A stretch of 64,000 nt of DNA, taken from NCBI GenBank assembly GCA_944470555.2, contig OX104134.1:113888701-113952700 (forward strand). Reading direction: 5' to 3'. The translations under genes were made by a program, and so were the position numbers. Origin of the DNA: Heterobilharzia americana. Lineage: Eukaryota > Platyhelminthes > Trematoda > Strigeidida > Schistosomatidae. Position 1 is the stretch's first letter; each line of letters opens with the position of its first letter. Under the pieces are notes generated by a model, which saw only the letters and a list, made by a program, of their open reading frames with translations, was not told where the DNA came from and did not search any database. Below are positions 52,801 through 64,000 of the stretch, piece by piece.

Positions 52801-53930
52801 AGCTAGTTTTCAAACTCTGATCATCCAGTTTTTCCGAAATGCTGAGTTATTCTTGCCACTAACCCCACTTACCCATGCACTACTGGGGAAGAAATTTCAA
52901 CAGTAGTTGCTGAAGAGAAATAAACAGCAGAAAGACGGATCACTAAGAAAACCAGGTGCCACGGTCAAAACGTAGTTAGAAAGAAATAAGAGGACATCAT
53001 TCGCCCCAAAGGCGAAAGGCTTCACAATTTATGTATTGGTAATTTTGTTGTCACACTTTTAATTGGGCTCACGATTGTTCTTCTGTGGCCATTACTAGAG
53101 AATCTGAGTTGAATCACTGTAGCGAACTGCTGGCTTATCATCCCTCACCTTCTGAAGACTTCGAACCTGCCTCCCTCCGAGATGAACAGGAAAATCTGGA
53201 CACCCGATGTTTTCCAGAGAACCCATATATTCTTGTGGCATTCTCTTCGTGCAGTTACGATGATAATAATAATGATAATATACTTCAGATAATAAATTAT
53301 ACTAACATATGCCGTTTGTACAGGCAACATCCGATAAACTGACTTCCTAGGTAGGATGTAATTGGGTGTAGTTTAATCCACACTATATACAGACTGTGAT
53401 ACATACAGTTGGTCGGATTACAAAAGATGAGTGAACAACCTAGTGAAACAGCTGGCACCCTATAATTTGGTTTTGTTTTGCGATTGCTGGCACTGTAATA
53501 ACCAGCTCAAGCCTGCAGAGACCACCTGAGCTTTTTTTCTGTAGATCCTCGGGCCGAACATGGATGCTTGTGTCATCAAGCGGTCTGAAAACGGAAGTAA
53601 GCACCAGCCCTCCACTTGACACTTTCAAGTAAATGATGAACATGCTTGCGGGTACATGGGGCTTGCTACCAGTGCTCACTGGAAGCAATTGAACATATGT
53701 TCGTATGTCTCTTGCTGCCCCAGCCAATATGTGCAGAGGCGAAAATCCCCCTTTCCTACTACTACTACCACTAGTAATACAAATATTCATGCTAGCACCC
53801 TCTACTCTTCTCTTTTATCCACCCATCTAAAATAGTACACAGAATCCTTCAAAAAACGTAAAGAACTGCTCTATCTTGGACCTGACAGACATCTTGTCTA
53901 ATCACTGGTTCTTCCCGATTGTGGAATACT
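49867..53930. other. Unassigned intergenic sequence
   Basis: Frames of 60-116 codons occur (for example 50254-50520 +, 51195-51509 -, 53440-53790 -). None shows a domain I recognise. Confidence 0.35.
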
Positions 53931-54145
53931 CACGAGTGTGAGACCAAAAAAGAATGAAATAGAATAACTGGGATGGAATAGTACACTTGGCGAACCGTAC
54001 CAAGATGCCAAAGCGCCAAGAGAAACTGGCCAGCGGATCGCTCACAGGCAACGCACAAAATTTGACAGCGTGCAAAGCGCCGTCAGTATTTCGCCATGTG
54101 CCTTCAATCTAAGCAGTGCGCAGAAATTACGGAGGTGAGCATTCT
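53930..54145 (+). repeat. Dispersed repeat of about 220 bp, copy 1
   Basis: It shares CACGAGTGTGAGACCAA, GATGGAATAGTA, CAACTGGC-type and GTGCCTTCAATCTAAG blocks with 55985-56215, in the same order. Length and distribution suggest a SINE or a short DNA element; no A/B boxes were found. Confidence 0.55.
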
Positions 54146-54239
54146 TGTTTAATGTTTACCACTATGATACTTTTGGCGCAGCGCATCAGTGCTAAATTAC
54201 GTGTAACTGCAGAACGCAGGTTGCACATAAGTTGGTAAT

Positions 54240-56960
54240 CAACTGACCTATTTCTGAGTCGTAAGAAGAAGCTTACGCTTTGTCAAGGAAAGGTTTTGGT
54301 ATGGTCATCAGCATGCTCCATCAATTCTAGACTTAGTGCTCTCACATACAGATGATGTATGCTTCATCCGGGACCCAGCACCCGTTGGCAAAAGTGATCA
54401 CGCTGGAATCATCTTCAGATTCACAGCAGACGTCTTGTGTCAGGTTGATGCTCCAGCTAGACCCGACAATGGAAAGCAAATATGGAAGCTAGTAACCTGG
54501 CGGCCTCTTCGGAGGACTGGATAGTCAGTCCTGAAGCCTCAGTTGAAGGTGCGTGGTACCCCCTCAAACAGTTGTATGCACGAGTGACCCAACCGTTTAT
54601 TCCGTGGATTGTCTCAAGGGGACGGAAACACTATCCTCCGTGGATAAACCACGAAATCCAGATCTTGCTACTACGTAAGAAAAAGTGTTGGAGTCTTGCC
54701 ACCCACCTTGGCACATCGGAAGTGATGGAGCATTACGGAGAAGCTTATGGTAAATGTGTCGCTGCTATCCTCCCGTCCCAAATATGCTTCGGAATGCGTT
54801 TTGCCCAGGCTGCATTGCAACACCCGAAGAGGTTATTTTCCTATATGAACCGCAGAAGTAAGATGTGTCGTGGTATACCCACCCTAACTAATGGCACCGA
54901 AAACTGACTGTTTGATTGAGGACGACAGGGAAAAAGCAGAGGCCATGGCTGGATATTTCGCTGAGTTCTTCGCACAGGAATCTTCATTGACGCTTATCCA
55001 ATAGTGGAAGCATTGACGTCCGACAGAATAAACTCTGTGGATGTCGATGGCTATGATGTATTTCGGACGCTAAGTAATCTCGACGTGGAAAAGTCAACGG
55101 GACCAAATGAGCTGCGTTCAAGGCTGCTCAGAGAGCTTGCACTCTACGTAGCCAGCCCACTGACTGCTATATTCAGACCCCTCCCTCGGTGAAGACACGC
55201 TCCCTCATGACTGGGAGGATCCCATAGTAACATTTTTCCACAAGGCAGGTTCTGGGCAGCACCCATCAAATTACAGGCTGATAAGTTTGACTAACACTGT
55301 AGTGAAAATCCTGGAAGGATTAATCAAGAAAACTATCACAGTCCTCCTAGAGAGAAACACTCTATGGTCTCGCTCACGACATGGCTTTCGTAGGAATTTC
55401 TCTTGATTGGCAAACCTCCCCACAGTCGTAGAAAGTCGGGTTCAGTCCACAGATGATAAGATACATGCAGATGTCATTTTCATAGACTAAAGTAGGGGTT
55501 CAACAAGGCACCTCACTCCAGGTTGCCCGGGAAACTGGAAAGTTTTGGAATCACTGGCAGTCTGCTTGCATGTATAGGAGACTCCCTTCTTGGCAGGAGA
55601 CAAGGAGTAAGGATCAGTTCTCAACTCTGCACTTGGAAGTCGGTAGAGAGTGGAATGCCTCGAGGCATAGTCCTGGGGCCCCGCTGTTTCTCCTATACGT
55701 AAATGAGCTGCTAAATATAACGGAACCCTCTATGGTTCTCTACGCTGATGATGTAAAAATCTAGCGGGGAATCAGGGATGATGAGGATACACGTGCGCTT
55801 CAGGCAGACCTAAAAAACTTGTTACCTGGTGAGAGAATTGGCTGATGCCCATCAACGCAGGTAAATGTGTGGGCATGAACTTGAGGCATATACACAGCAA
55901 CACCCACGATACTGATGCAACTTCTTTTACGTTTTCGGGATTTGTCCTGGTGCGAGCTCGATAGACGTAAAGGCTAATCACTAATTATTCGGACTCGTTA
56001 TATACCCACGAGTACGAGACCAAGGAAGAACACGATAGCGTAGTCGGATGGAATAGTATATTTGAATGGTTGTGCCAAAATACCGATACGTTCCAACTAA
56101 CTGGCTAGAGAGTCGAATACGAGCAATGCAACATAACACGACAGCGTGCCAAATGGCGAGGATGCTTGACCGGGTGCCTTCAGCTTAGTGAGTCCAGTTA
56201 AACTATCAAGGTCAGCATCAATGTCGAAAGTCTTCAGACCCTAGGCCAGTGATTTTGGGGAAGTGTGTGACGCTACACCGTCAGTACTGACCCACAGTGA
56301 GTTATGACTTGAAAACCACGGCAAACTGTCGATTGGCAGCAGCTCGAGGTTTTAGGACACTTTGGGCATTACGTAGAATGTTTACGAAAATAAGTGGGGA
56401 CATGTTCATCATCTTATACACATCCTTAGTTAGGTCCAAATTGTGAAAAAGGTAAACAGGCGATTAGTCCTTGGTTGAAAGGTGACACAGACTTCCTAGA
56501 TAGAGTTCAGAGCATAGCCAATCGTATGGTTCCTGCGAAAGCTGGTCTCATCTACGAAGACCGCCTTAAGGAGCTGAACCTCTTCACTTTGTCCTATCGT
56601 AGACGGAGGGGAGAACTAATCATGTTATACAGTATTCTGAGAAATGAATTCGGACCTGATCTATCCTAACTTCTCCTCCCCACTGGTCAGGACACCTCAT
56701 AGAACGTAGCAGGAGACTACGAAAGCGAGGAACAAACATAACCTCCGCAGAGTGCTGGTTCTCTTGCCAAGTAATCAACACCTGGAACCGACTCTCAGAA
56801 GAAGTGCTGTCCGCATCATCGATTAACTCTTTCAAAGGGGGGTCGGAAAAGAACAGAAATCTACCAGAAAAGAATTTACAAGGGCTCCCAGCCTCCTATC
56901 CTCAAACAACAAATCTGAGTCTTTATTCACTAAAGGATTATAAAGAAACAAAGTAGCTGA
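54240..56960 (+). mobile_element. CR1-type element, 5'-truncated, disabled
   Basis: Endonuclease end (DPAPVGKSDHAGIIFRF, about 54375), linker 54482-54907 (PPWINHEIQILLLRKKKCW, RRSKMCRGIPTLTNG), LSNLDVEKSTGPNELRSRLL (about 55070), then FLLYVNELLNITEPSMVLYA with YADDVKI (about 55690-55765), thumb ANCRLAAARGFRTLWALRRM (about 56330) and the end YEDRLKELNLFTLSYRRRRG (about 56550). It has several stops, and a 230-bp repeat interrupts it at 55985-56215. Confidence 0.87.
55985..56215 (+). repeat. Dispersed repeat of about 220 bp, copy 2, inside a CR1 element
   Basis: Homologous to 53930-54145. The CR1 thumb reading frame is interrupted before it and resumes after it, so this is an insertion. No clear duplication of the target was seen. 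Confidence 0.6.
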
Positions 56961-57739
56961 GCATCAAGAACTAGGTGCAGAAGTTCGAAACTATTAGTGT
57001 CCTGTAATTGTACTACTAATGCTGCAAGTGTTTGGATCTTAGACTAAAATTTTCTGTCACTCTTGTTATACATTAATAAATGTGGCACAACAAATGCGTC
57101 TTCAAAAGCAGATATTTAAATGTGGTAGATACCTTTGATATTTTCATTTAACGGCTGAATAAAGTTATGTTCCGTAAATTATTTGCTACTGTTCACTGCA
57201 ATGATAGTTCCTCATCTATTAGCAAGCAATAAAGATGAGATTGGACTGTTTTATGGCGTAAATAAGATCATCCACTCATAACGTACTGTAATTATATATT
57301 CTTCTTCTTAATATGTATTTCATTATTTTGTTCAGTAGCAAAATAAGACTAAGTTGGGAGGAAAATACAACAGTTTGTGTATATTAAATCACATTGTAAT
57401 GAAGCATGTAGCAGAGAAACGCGATAATAGAAAGAATTTTTCTGTGGTAAAGTAAGATGATGGTTTATAAATTATGGTGACTAAAATTTACATAATTACC
57501 TTACCTTTTTTTCTGGAAATGAGTAGATTATCATGAGCGACAGTGAGAAGAAAATTAAACAGTTCTTACACGATATTTTACTGGACATGTCCATATCAAT
57601 TTGAATATGGATTTTATCTTACCAGTATTCATACGGAGCAATAAATTCGGCTGTATAACTGCGCCATATCAAGTAGACGACCTAATATGAAACTTTATTT
57701 AACCACCGGCAAAACCAACATAGAACCTTACAAACAAGT
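56961..57739. other. Unassigned AT-rich intergenic sequence
   Basis: Nothing recognised. Confidence 0.4.
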
Positions 57740-58330
57740 GCATCGGATCATGTTGCCACACCTCACATTAGCTTGTACAGAACAATTTGATATAAAAGCC
57801 ATGTCACAGTTGGAAAACTTGCACAAGAGTAGGAACAATTTGGAAGTGAATGACCGAAGATGTTCAGGCCTTAGCAGACATCGATGTATGAATGTATCTT
57901 CGCCATTGTGACCAGTTTTCAGACATGTCACCAATGGATCTCAACCACTGGTCCTCACCGCATCGGGAACCCCAACTAGGTAGTCTGCACTTTCTGACGC
58001 TACTCAGGTCAACAGCCAGGCACTTCATACACTCGTAGCGTCTTGTTCTGGCAACCTCGAGGCCTTTCTAACCAAATCCAGATTGTCCTAGCATCTTACG
58101 TCAAGGTAGGCGGTATCTAAGCATGCGCAGCAAATGTCCAAGCCATCGCAGTCACTGAAGAATCATAATCTCACTGAGTGACTTTCCTTCATTGAATATT
58201 ACCTTTTATCTGACCGTGATACTGCTATAAGGGTGATCCTACTACATGCGCACAACCCTTTGAAGATACCTGGTCTCTCCGTATCTCATTTTAGCAGTAA
58301 TGTCTCATGGTTGTATGAAAGGATAGGACG
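57740..58330 (-). pseudogene. Old SR2-like RTE 3' fragment
   Basis: The plus strand follows the antisense order of the SR2-like 3' end: CACACCTCACATTAG, ATGAATGTATCTTCGCCATT, then the region of the NQWL...CMKSF and WLGHVLR codons (58010-58150). No useful ORF remains. Confidence 0.5.
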
Positions 58331-58510
58331 CAATTCAGCACAAACTAATGATCATCAAACGGCTGTGTGTGACATGCCTCAAGCAAATGTCTCATAAGCT
58401 ATGCGGTTGCACAAATCTTTTCTGGTTCAGCGCCTTTCACAAACAACTTCCATGGTTTGGGCAGACGGGAAGTGTTAACTGCCCACATGCTATCAGTGGT
58501 AAACTAAACG
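58330..58510 (+). mobile_element. SR2-like RTE 5' leader fragment
   Basis: It matches the leaders at 28235-28380 and 10970-11110 (CGGCTGTGTGTGACATGCCT, GCAGACGGGAAGTGTTAACT). It sits head-on against the minus-strand fragment before it. Confidence 0.45.
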
Positions 58511-58739
58511 ACAGTGCCTGAGTTTATCTCTTGCATTTAAGAGAATTCTTTCCACTTTCCATCCAATGTATTCTATTTAAGAAGCCAACACTTAAACGCT
58601 TGTCTTGTTCTCCTTTTTGCCTGCTGACTTCCTGATGAAAAAGTTTTAATATAAGGGTGAAACTTGTGCACTGTGGTAGAATGCAATTCCATTTTTGTTG
58701 ATTTATTAAATTTATCACAGTGTAACATTATTGTCTACT

Positions 58740-59010
58740 GGATTACGTTTTAGACATGATTTATTGTCCACAGTCATATCAAGGTAGCTACACAACTTTG
58801 AGACGTCCTTTCTATTGTCCTAATTCCCTTCCCCTTTGTGATATGGGTAGTAAGATTTTCTGTATATGTGGAACAAGTGCTGAGTCATTACTGTTGCAAG
58901 TATTAGGTGTTGATTTGGTGAATAAAGACTCAGTCAGCAATTTCTCTCTCCACTTTGCTACGTTAGTTCTAAGTATTTTTGCCCTATCCTATTCTACTGC
59001 TTGGTTCTGT
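58740..59010 (+). pseudogene. Penelope-like element, N-terminal fragment
   Basis: VLGVDLVNKDSVSNFSLHFA aligns with the Penelope-like piece at 31496 (LNINKDSVVNPSLHP). The upstream DNA also aligns (TTATTGTCCACAGTCATATC). It stops before the ADKGN motif. Confidence 0.5.
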
Positions 59011-59700
59011 GTTATTGCATCCATACATATGACTGAGCTTTTTTCTAAGTTCTTTACCTTACTAGGATCTACCAATTTTGATCTAGCTAGGCTTTGTATT
59101 CAGATGGCCCAATTAACTCTGGCCGACTACTTTGAACTATGTATTTGACTTCGCAATCATTGCAAGGGATTTAATAAACTAAGTTATCCCGCTTGATTGG
59201 ATCAATAGGAGCTTTCAACCTGCAAAGCTTATTTAGAAGTCAGTTTATGAGTTTAAATGCCACTCTAATCTCTGCTAGCCTTACTGAGAATCCCACGTAG
59301 TGTTTCTGAGGTGCCTTCTTTGCATGGTAATAATGTAGAGGTTTGAATTCTGTTCACAGAATTGCCACTACTATTATTGACATTATTATAACTACCATTA
59401 TTATTATTGTCACTAACAATAATAATAATAATAATCGCTCTATCCCAAGCAATATGTATAGCAGTATGGAATTCTAAACATGTAATTTCTCAGAAAACTC
59501 ACTCCCAGAACAATTATTTCAAACGAAACGGTTATTGCGTCGGAATGATGTAAATAATAACAGTATTCAAGGCAATAATGTGAAATTCTCAGCTGGTTTT
59601 GGATGGGCATCCAGTATATAATGAAGAATCAACAGTGATGCAAGGGTAATTTTGGTGGTGACAGTTAATTCAGACGGTACAAATATCTGCAACTCAAGCT
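59011..59700. other. Unassigned sequence with trinucleotide repeat
   Basis: It includes an ATT/AAT-rich tract at about 59365-59435, part of which can fold on itself (ATTATTATTGTCACTAACAA and following). Otherwise unassigned. Confidence 0.5.
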
Positions 59701-59721
59701 AAATATCTGACGAATAGAAAT

Positions 59722-60042
59722 TTGATGTACTTTTTCTCACCGAGAAGTTCATTTCTATATAACGTAGCATTTTTTCCCTCCTTTGTTATTGACTCGAGAA
59801 ACGGAGAGTTGGAAACAGTTTTAAAATGTGCAGGAGTATATGATGTGTTCAAAGGATATATTCATCTGATTAAAACAAATCGAAAGGAAAGAATGGTGAA
59901 AAATGTTCGATGGATAAATTTGGTAGCCCAAGGTTCAGGCAGGCCGCCAACGATTATTGCCGTTACTACCACTATTATTACTAATACTAATAGCTGTATT
60001 ACTAATATTTTTCTTACGATTTCTAAGAAAAGTATCAACTAA
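59722..60042 (+). CDS. Possible coding segment, unknown
   Basis: A 106-codon open frame with a compositionally normal middle (SRNGELETVLKCAGVYDVFK, RWINLVAQGSGRPP) and a low-complexity Thr/Ile end from an ACT/ATT-rich tract. It could be an exon of an unidentified plus-strand gene or chance. No domain recognised. Confidence 0.2.
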   Translation: MMYFFSPRSSFLYNVAFFPSFVIDSRNGELETVLKCAGVYDVFKGYIHLIKTNRKERMVKNVRWINLVAQGSGRPPTIIAVTTTIITNTNSCITNIFLTISKKSIN

Positions 60043-60142
60043 TTTGGGAGGTTAATTGTTGATGAGTAAGGTCTCTTTAATGTATCTAGTTTCTTGTTTT
60101 AGATCTTCTATCTTCCTTGTAAGTTTTTTTTGCCCCATCCAT

Positions 60143-60860
60143 TCAACACTTTACTAAGCCAACTTTAACTGACATAGGGTGAGACAATTTTAAGTCTAAG
60201 TAACGATTTGAATGTGAAGATTTTCTGTAGACACTCGTGTCTAAACTCTCATCTTGTTTCCTTTTGACTCGACAATCCAACACTGCCGATTCCCCTTCTC
60301 TATTTTCTAATTCATAGGTTAATTGGATTGCTTTGGCTACTGAATTTATATGTGTGAACAAGCTATGTATGTGCCCTGATTTCAATATTGCAAACGTGTC
60401 GTCTCCATATCGAAACCATATTTTTGAAGTCGGATTAAATTTTTCTACAGTCATCTCTTCCCAACTATCCATAAAAATGTCAGCCACAATAGGGGATATT
60501 GGTGATCCTATGGCAACTCCTTCTGTTTGTTTGTATATTTTATTCTGGAACCTAGGAATCGTGGAAGTTAGGCATAGCTGCACTCCTAGCACGACATCAT
60601 CTACTAGTACCTTAGTTCGTAGTGTAAGCTCAGGTTCATTAGTGAGCTCGTTTTTAACTGCTTCCTGAGCCATGCCAATCGGCGTATTGGTGTGCAAACT
60701 AACTACATTTAAACTAACCACTTTTTTGTCATCATCTAAATGTATATCATCTAACCTTTACTTAAAGTCATAAGAGTTAGTAAGTCTTGATCGAGAACGG
60801 TTTCTAATTGGAGCCAGTGCCATTGCTAAATATTTAGATAATAACATGTTTTCAGTTTCT
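60143..60860 (-). pseudogene. Penelope-like element, reverse transcriptase (partial)
   Basis: 192 open codons from 60721 carry VSLNVVSLHTNTPIGMAQEA (motif A, family VSxDVxSLFTNVP), YKQTEGVAIGSPISPIVADI (motif B) and IWFRYGDDTFAI, where the catalytic YVDD-type box has become YGDD. Upstream, YLAMALAPIRN and NSYDFK continue the domain to about 60830 beyond a stop. It ends after SVYRKSSHSNRYL at 60143, so the thumb and any GIY-YIG endonuclease are missing. Confidence 0.88.
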
Positions 60861-61589
60861 TTTTTAAGACGTATGATATGTACTTTGCAATTAAGAGCAA
60901 TAAAAATTTTCATATCTCAATCCTCAAATGCAATGGGAAAACACAGTATTAATGTTATGTAAGCCCAAGGTTTTGCAACAGTATTCCTGTGCCAGACAAA
61001 TATTTTTCTATGTTGCACCATTTTATGACTTCACTTACCCTTCATAAACTCTATGATCATAAGCTTGGGGTTGTGTTATTGATTCAAGATGGGTTGATGG
61101 TTGTATTTTGTAATGTTTTTTCTCTTAAATACACTAGTGTATTTTTCTATCTCTTCTGTTTCGTTGGTTTTCTGTTTCAATGTTAATCCTCTCTACTTTG
61201 ACCTACAAGTTTAAGATAAATGTGAAAACATTGTTCCTCAATGAGTCGGTGTGCACAGTTAAACATAAACTTGCACTTTGACAACTTGGCAACAAATTTA
61301 AACCGTATACAAGTAAATCCTATCATGTATCAGTAATTTTATTGTAGGAATCTTTCCATGGATAATTATCTCCTTGGAAAATGGAATCCTAATTTTGAAA
61401 ATAGCGAAGTTCTACTTTTTGTTGTGCTTTTTGCGATAATTTAAATGGAATCACTTTTTATACACTTGAGTATGATTTTTGTTCCTCTATCCCTAACTTG
61501 TGATTCATTAAGTGTATTGGCAGATCGTTTCGACATGTTTATGTCAGTCAGTTAGCGTCATCTGTGGCACCGACTGGCAAGATATCTGA
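60861..61589. other. Unassigned AT-rich sequence
   Basis: Nothing firmly recognised; possibly more Penelope-like debris. Confidence 0.35.
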
Positions 61590-62150
61590 CTATCTACCAA
61601 ACGACAAGTATACTGCACTGCAGTCCATTCTGTCCTGTTGCACAGCTGTCAGACATGACCGGTGAAAGCAGAAGATGTGAAACAGTTACAGGGTCTTGAT
61701 CAGAAGTATCTTCGTAGCATTGCTCGCGTTTGGTGAAATCACCGTGTGACCAATGTTGAAGTCAGGTGAAGGACGCTAGACAAAACAGGCAAGTCGACTG
61801 ATCAGGTTGTGAACCTCAGTGGACTGGGATGGCTTGGACATGTACTGCGCATGCCGACCCACCAACACCTAACTCGACGTACCATGCTAAGAGAATCTGG
61901 ATTAGGTTGTAAGAGGGGAGTTCAGAGTGGACAGATGAAGTCCTGACACCAGTCAATAAACTCCTTTGTTGTTAGTCTCAGTGGTGTGGGACGACGTAGA
62001 CTGCCTCGTTGTGGCCCACGAGACGAAAAGAATCGATGGTTGAGGACTGAATCTTGGTGACATTGTTGGAAATGGGTAACAATGGAGCAGATGTATTCAC
62101 TCCTTGATGTCTTCCAAAGCTTGAATATTCGCACTATGTTATCTTCAGAT
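61590..62150 (+). pseudogene. Old RTE fragment, SR2-related subfamily, C-terminal region
   Basis: In mixed frames: YTALQSILSCC, VTNVEVRxRTLDKTGKSTDQ-like, GWLGHVLRMPTHQHLTRR, RLPRCGPRDEKNRWL and an end with MEQMYSLLDVFQS. Same variant as 19840-20420. Confidence 0.65.
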
Positions 62151-62740
62151 TGTTTATTCTCTCACACTACTACTTTGATATCACTTTTTCTATCCACCTG
62201 TTCTTTGTATACTACTGTGACGTGTGGCAAATTAAACTGATGTACTGATGTGCGAGGTTTCACGTTGCTTTGTCAGTCAACCAATCATATCAGCTAGTGG
62301 CTAGAAATAAGGTGATTCAATTATGAAGTGATATATGAACTTCACTTATCTAGTTGGGTAACATATTTCAATGATAGGAAAAGCTTACTACGGTGGTTAA
62401 ATTTACTGTCGTAATGAAATAAATACTGTTACTGTCATTATTATCCATGCCACTTTCTTATTTGTTTAGTTGGACCTTACTTCCTGCTCATTTTCTTTAT
62501 TTCCGTTTTATTTTGTTTTCACTTCGTTTGGTCCTCTCTGCTCCACGTCTTTTTTATATCTACCTGACAGTTTAGATTTCTTATACAGCTGCCTTTTTTT
62601 CTTTCTGTTACTCTTCTTGCCCAAATGTTATACCAGTCTGAACTACTATCTAGTGATGTAACAGGTGCTGGCTATAATTCTAGGACTAATCACTCAGATT
62701 CCTGTGGATGAATGAATGATGCAATTTTTTGTGAGTATAC
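62151..62740. other. Unassigned sequence
   Basis: T-rich with short chance frames. Confidence 0.4.
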
Positions 62741-62743
62741 CAG

Positions 62744-62858
62744 AGTTACAATGAGTAGGTATCTAGACATATCACACTGGAACCCACCAATACTTGAGAC
62801 TTTTCTCCAAAATTTACAAGCGAGAACAGAGAAATTGGATAGTTCCTTTTCAAAGCAG
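62744..62858 (+). CDS. Possible exon of unidentified plus-strand gene
   Basis: A pyrimidine-rich stretch and CAG acceptor precede it, and a CAG|GTGTAT donor follows. It would encode VTMSRYLDISHWNPPILETF and then LQNLQARTEKLDSSFSKQ, a likely helix. No family recognised. The phase does not fit directly to the candidate at 63076, so another exon would be needed between them. Confidence 0.25.
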
Positions 62859-63075
62859 GTGTATATCTTTAAGAATAAATATGAATCATTCTGCAGTTAA
62901 AGTTACGGTTTACTGGCAACACACAAATAAAAACACATTAATGATCACAATTTCTTTAGTTTGGTGAATCAACCGTAATTGGGAAAAATACGGTCAGTTT
63001 TGGCTTACAGTTACTCAGATAACGATGTAGAAACTTGATGTTCATTAGATACATGTGTGGCTGCAAAACGTCCAG

Positions 63076-63271
63076 TTTGCGTCAACTGGAGATTTCTCGT
63101 AAGCAGTTTCATTCTGTACAGATTTATGCGGACAAAATTTCAACTGAATCACTTATAGGAGCAAGAAAACGTTTTGTTAACCAGTATGCAGTAAACTGCA
63201 CAGATAAACAAAGTGCTTTATCACTAACACCTGAATTACGCGCATTGTTAGGTATTCTTGATTCCAGCTAA
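63076..63271 (+). CDS. Possible last exon of unidentified plus-strand gene
   Basis: After a CCAG acceptor, an open frame LRQLEISRKQFHSVQIYADK ... LTPELRALLGILDSS ends at TAA (63269-63271). The composition looks coding (few rare residues, amphipathic helix), and the acceptor would be in phase 2. Function unknown. Confidence 0.3.
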
Positions 63272-64000
63272 GTAGCTAGATGATGATTATTTATTGATAA
63301 ATTAAATGTTTGGATCTTATTTATGAGGATATCTTCATTAACTCCTTTGGGATTTATGTCGATAAATTTTATTGACCTACTTGTCACATTCTTACTTACT
63401 TCACTGACTGTCCTCCGCACACTGTTCAGAAGTGTTTTACATCGAATAAGTGCACCAGGAAGTGAACTTTAGTTTGTCTCCCATACCTGGTTATTCCTTT
63501 TTAGAATGAGCTACTGCTTGGAGTTTAGTTAGTGGCTTACTGTTGAAAAGTGTTCACATAGCATTTCACAATTTGAATTACTCCTTTGATTTATGAAAGG
63601 ATGCCATTATTCTTAAGACAGTTGGGAAAGTATCGACTGTATTCATAATTATTCAGTTACAAACTGCTTACTTTAACTAATAGCTGACACCCAAAAAAGT
63701 AATTTAGAAACTGTGTGAAAACGGTTCATTAAAATTTTTTACTTTTTTTTTCTAACGTAACTTTTTGATGTGTAGTCATACTTCCTTTGTTTTGTAAACA
63801 AGATATTTTACTGAACTAACAAGTTAAGACATTTTATATCTCGAATCAAGTTCATTTTCTCCATCATCCTATTGTATATTAAGATATGAACAATTTCAGA
63901 GGAATTTATTACTAATAGTAGTAGATAAAAACCTTTCGAAGAAATAGTGCTACTAAAAAAGCTACTCTCAAGAAACAAATGAATTCACAGGTATTTTTTG
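63272..64000. other. Unassigned AT-rich sequence to window end
   Basis: Would include the 3' UTR if the preceding exon is real. Nothing else recognised. Confidence 0.35.

Noticed and set aside
1..64000. CRISPR arrays, bacterial operons, integrons or a prophage
   Set aside because: No regularly spaced direct repeats or dense ORFs; the sequence is clearly eukaryotic with introns and retroelements.

Overview
The window looks like a piece of a schistosome (blood fluke) or close trematode genome. This rests on three things. The only recognisable host gene has very short 5' introns and very long 3' introns. The intergenic and intronic DNA is packed with decayed non-LTR elements of RTE and CR1 type, Penelope-like pieces and a CsRn1/Boudicca-type Gypsy remnant. 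There is also a tRNA-related SINE carrying a hammerhead ribozyme motif, a well-known schistosome feature. Species cannot be fixed from sequence alone.

The one well-supported protein gene is VPS51 (GARP/EARP tethering-complex subunit) on the minus strand. I could place ten exons between 22653 (start codon) and 3544. They join in phase to 581 codons. The C-terminal part must lie beyond the left edge. Introns 1-3 are only 34, 46 and 36 bp, while introns 7 and 9 are about 10.0 and 4.6 kb and are filled with retroelements.

Layout. 1-2245: scrambled SR2-like RTE pieces in both orientations. 2374-2475: a 102-bp palindrome. 3544-22653: VPS51 with RTE copy C (4545-7045), SR2-like pieces (9.2-12.9 kb), a roughly 750-bp inverted repeat (12950-13706 / 17915-18663) and, in its spacer, nearly full-length RTE copy A (14189-17578). 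23.2-23.4 kb: hammerhead SINE upstream of VPS51. 23.9-31.1 kb: SR2-like copies, two of them nearly identical and inverted. 33.3-43.3 kb: CR1-type elements with PHD-like ORF1, one split by a Gypsy gag/LTR remnant. 46504-49851: RTE copy B. 53.9-57 kb: another CR1 copy interrupted by a short repeat. 57.7-62.2 kb: SR2-like and Penelope-like pieces. 62.7-63.3 kb: possible exons of an unidentified plus-strand gene.

The most interesting structure is not a new gene system but the pattern of near-identity. RTE copies A and B have different target-site duplications and diverged 3' thirds, yet are almost identical, including their frameshifts, over the first 2.4 kb. The inverted SR2-like pair shows the same block-wise identity. 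This suggests gene conversion, or assembly artefacts that must be excluded. I see no CRISPR, operon, toxin or virus locus.
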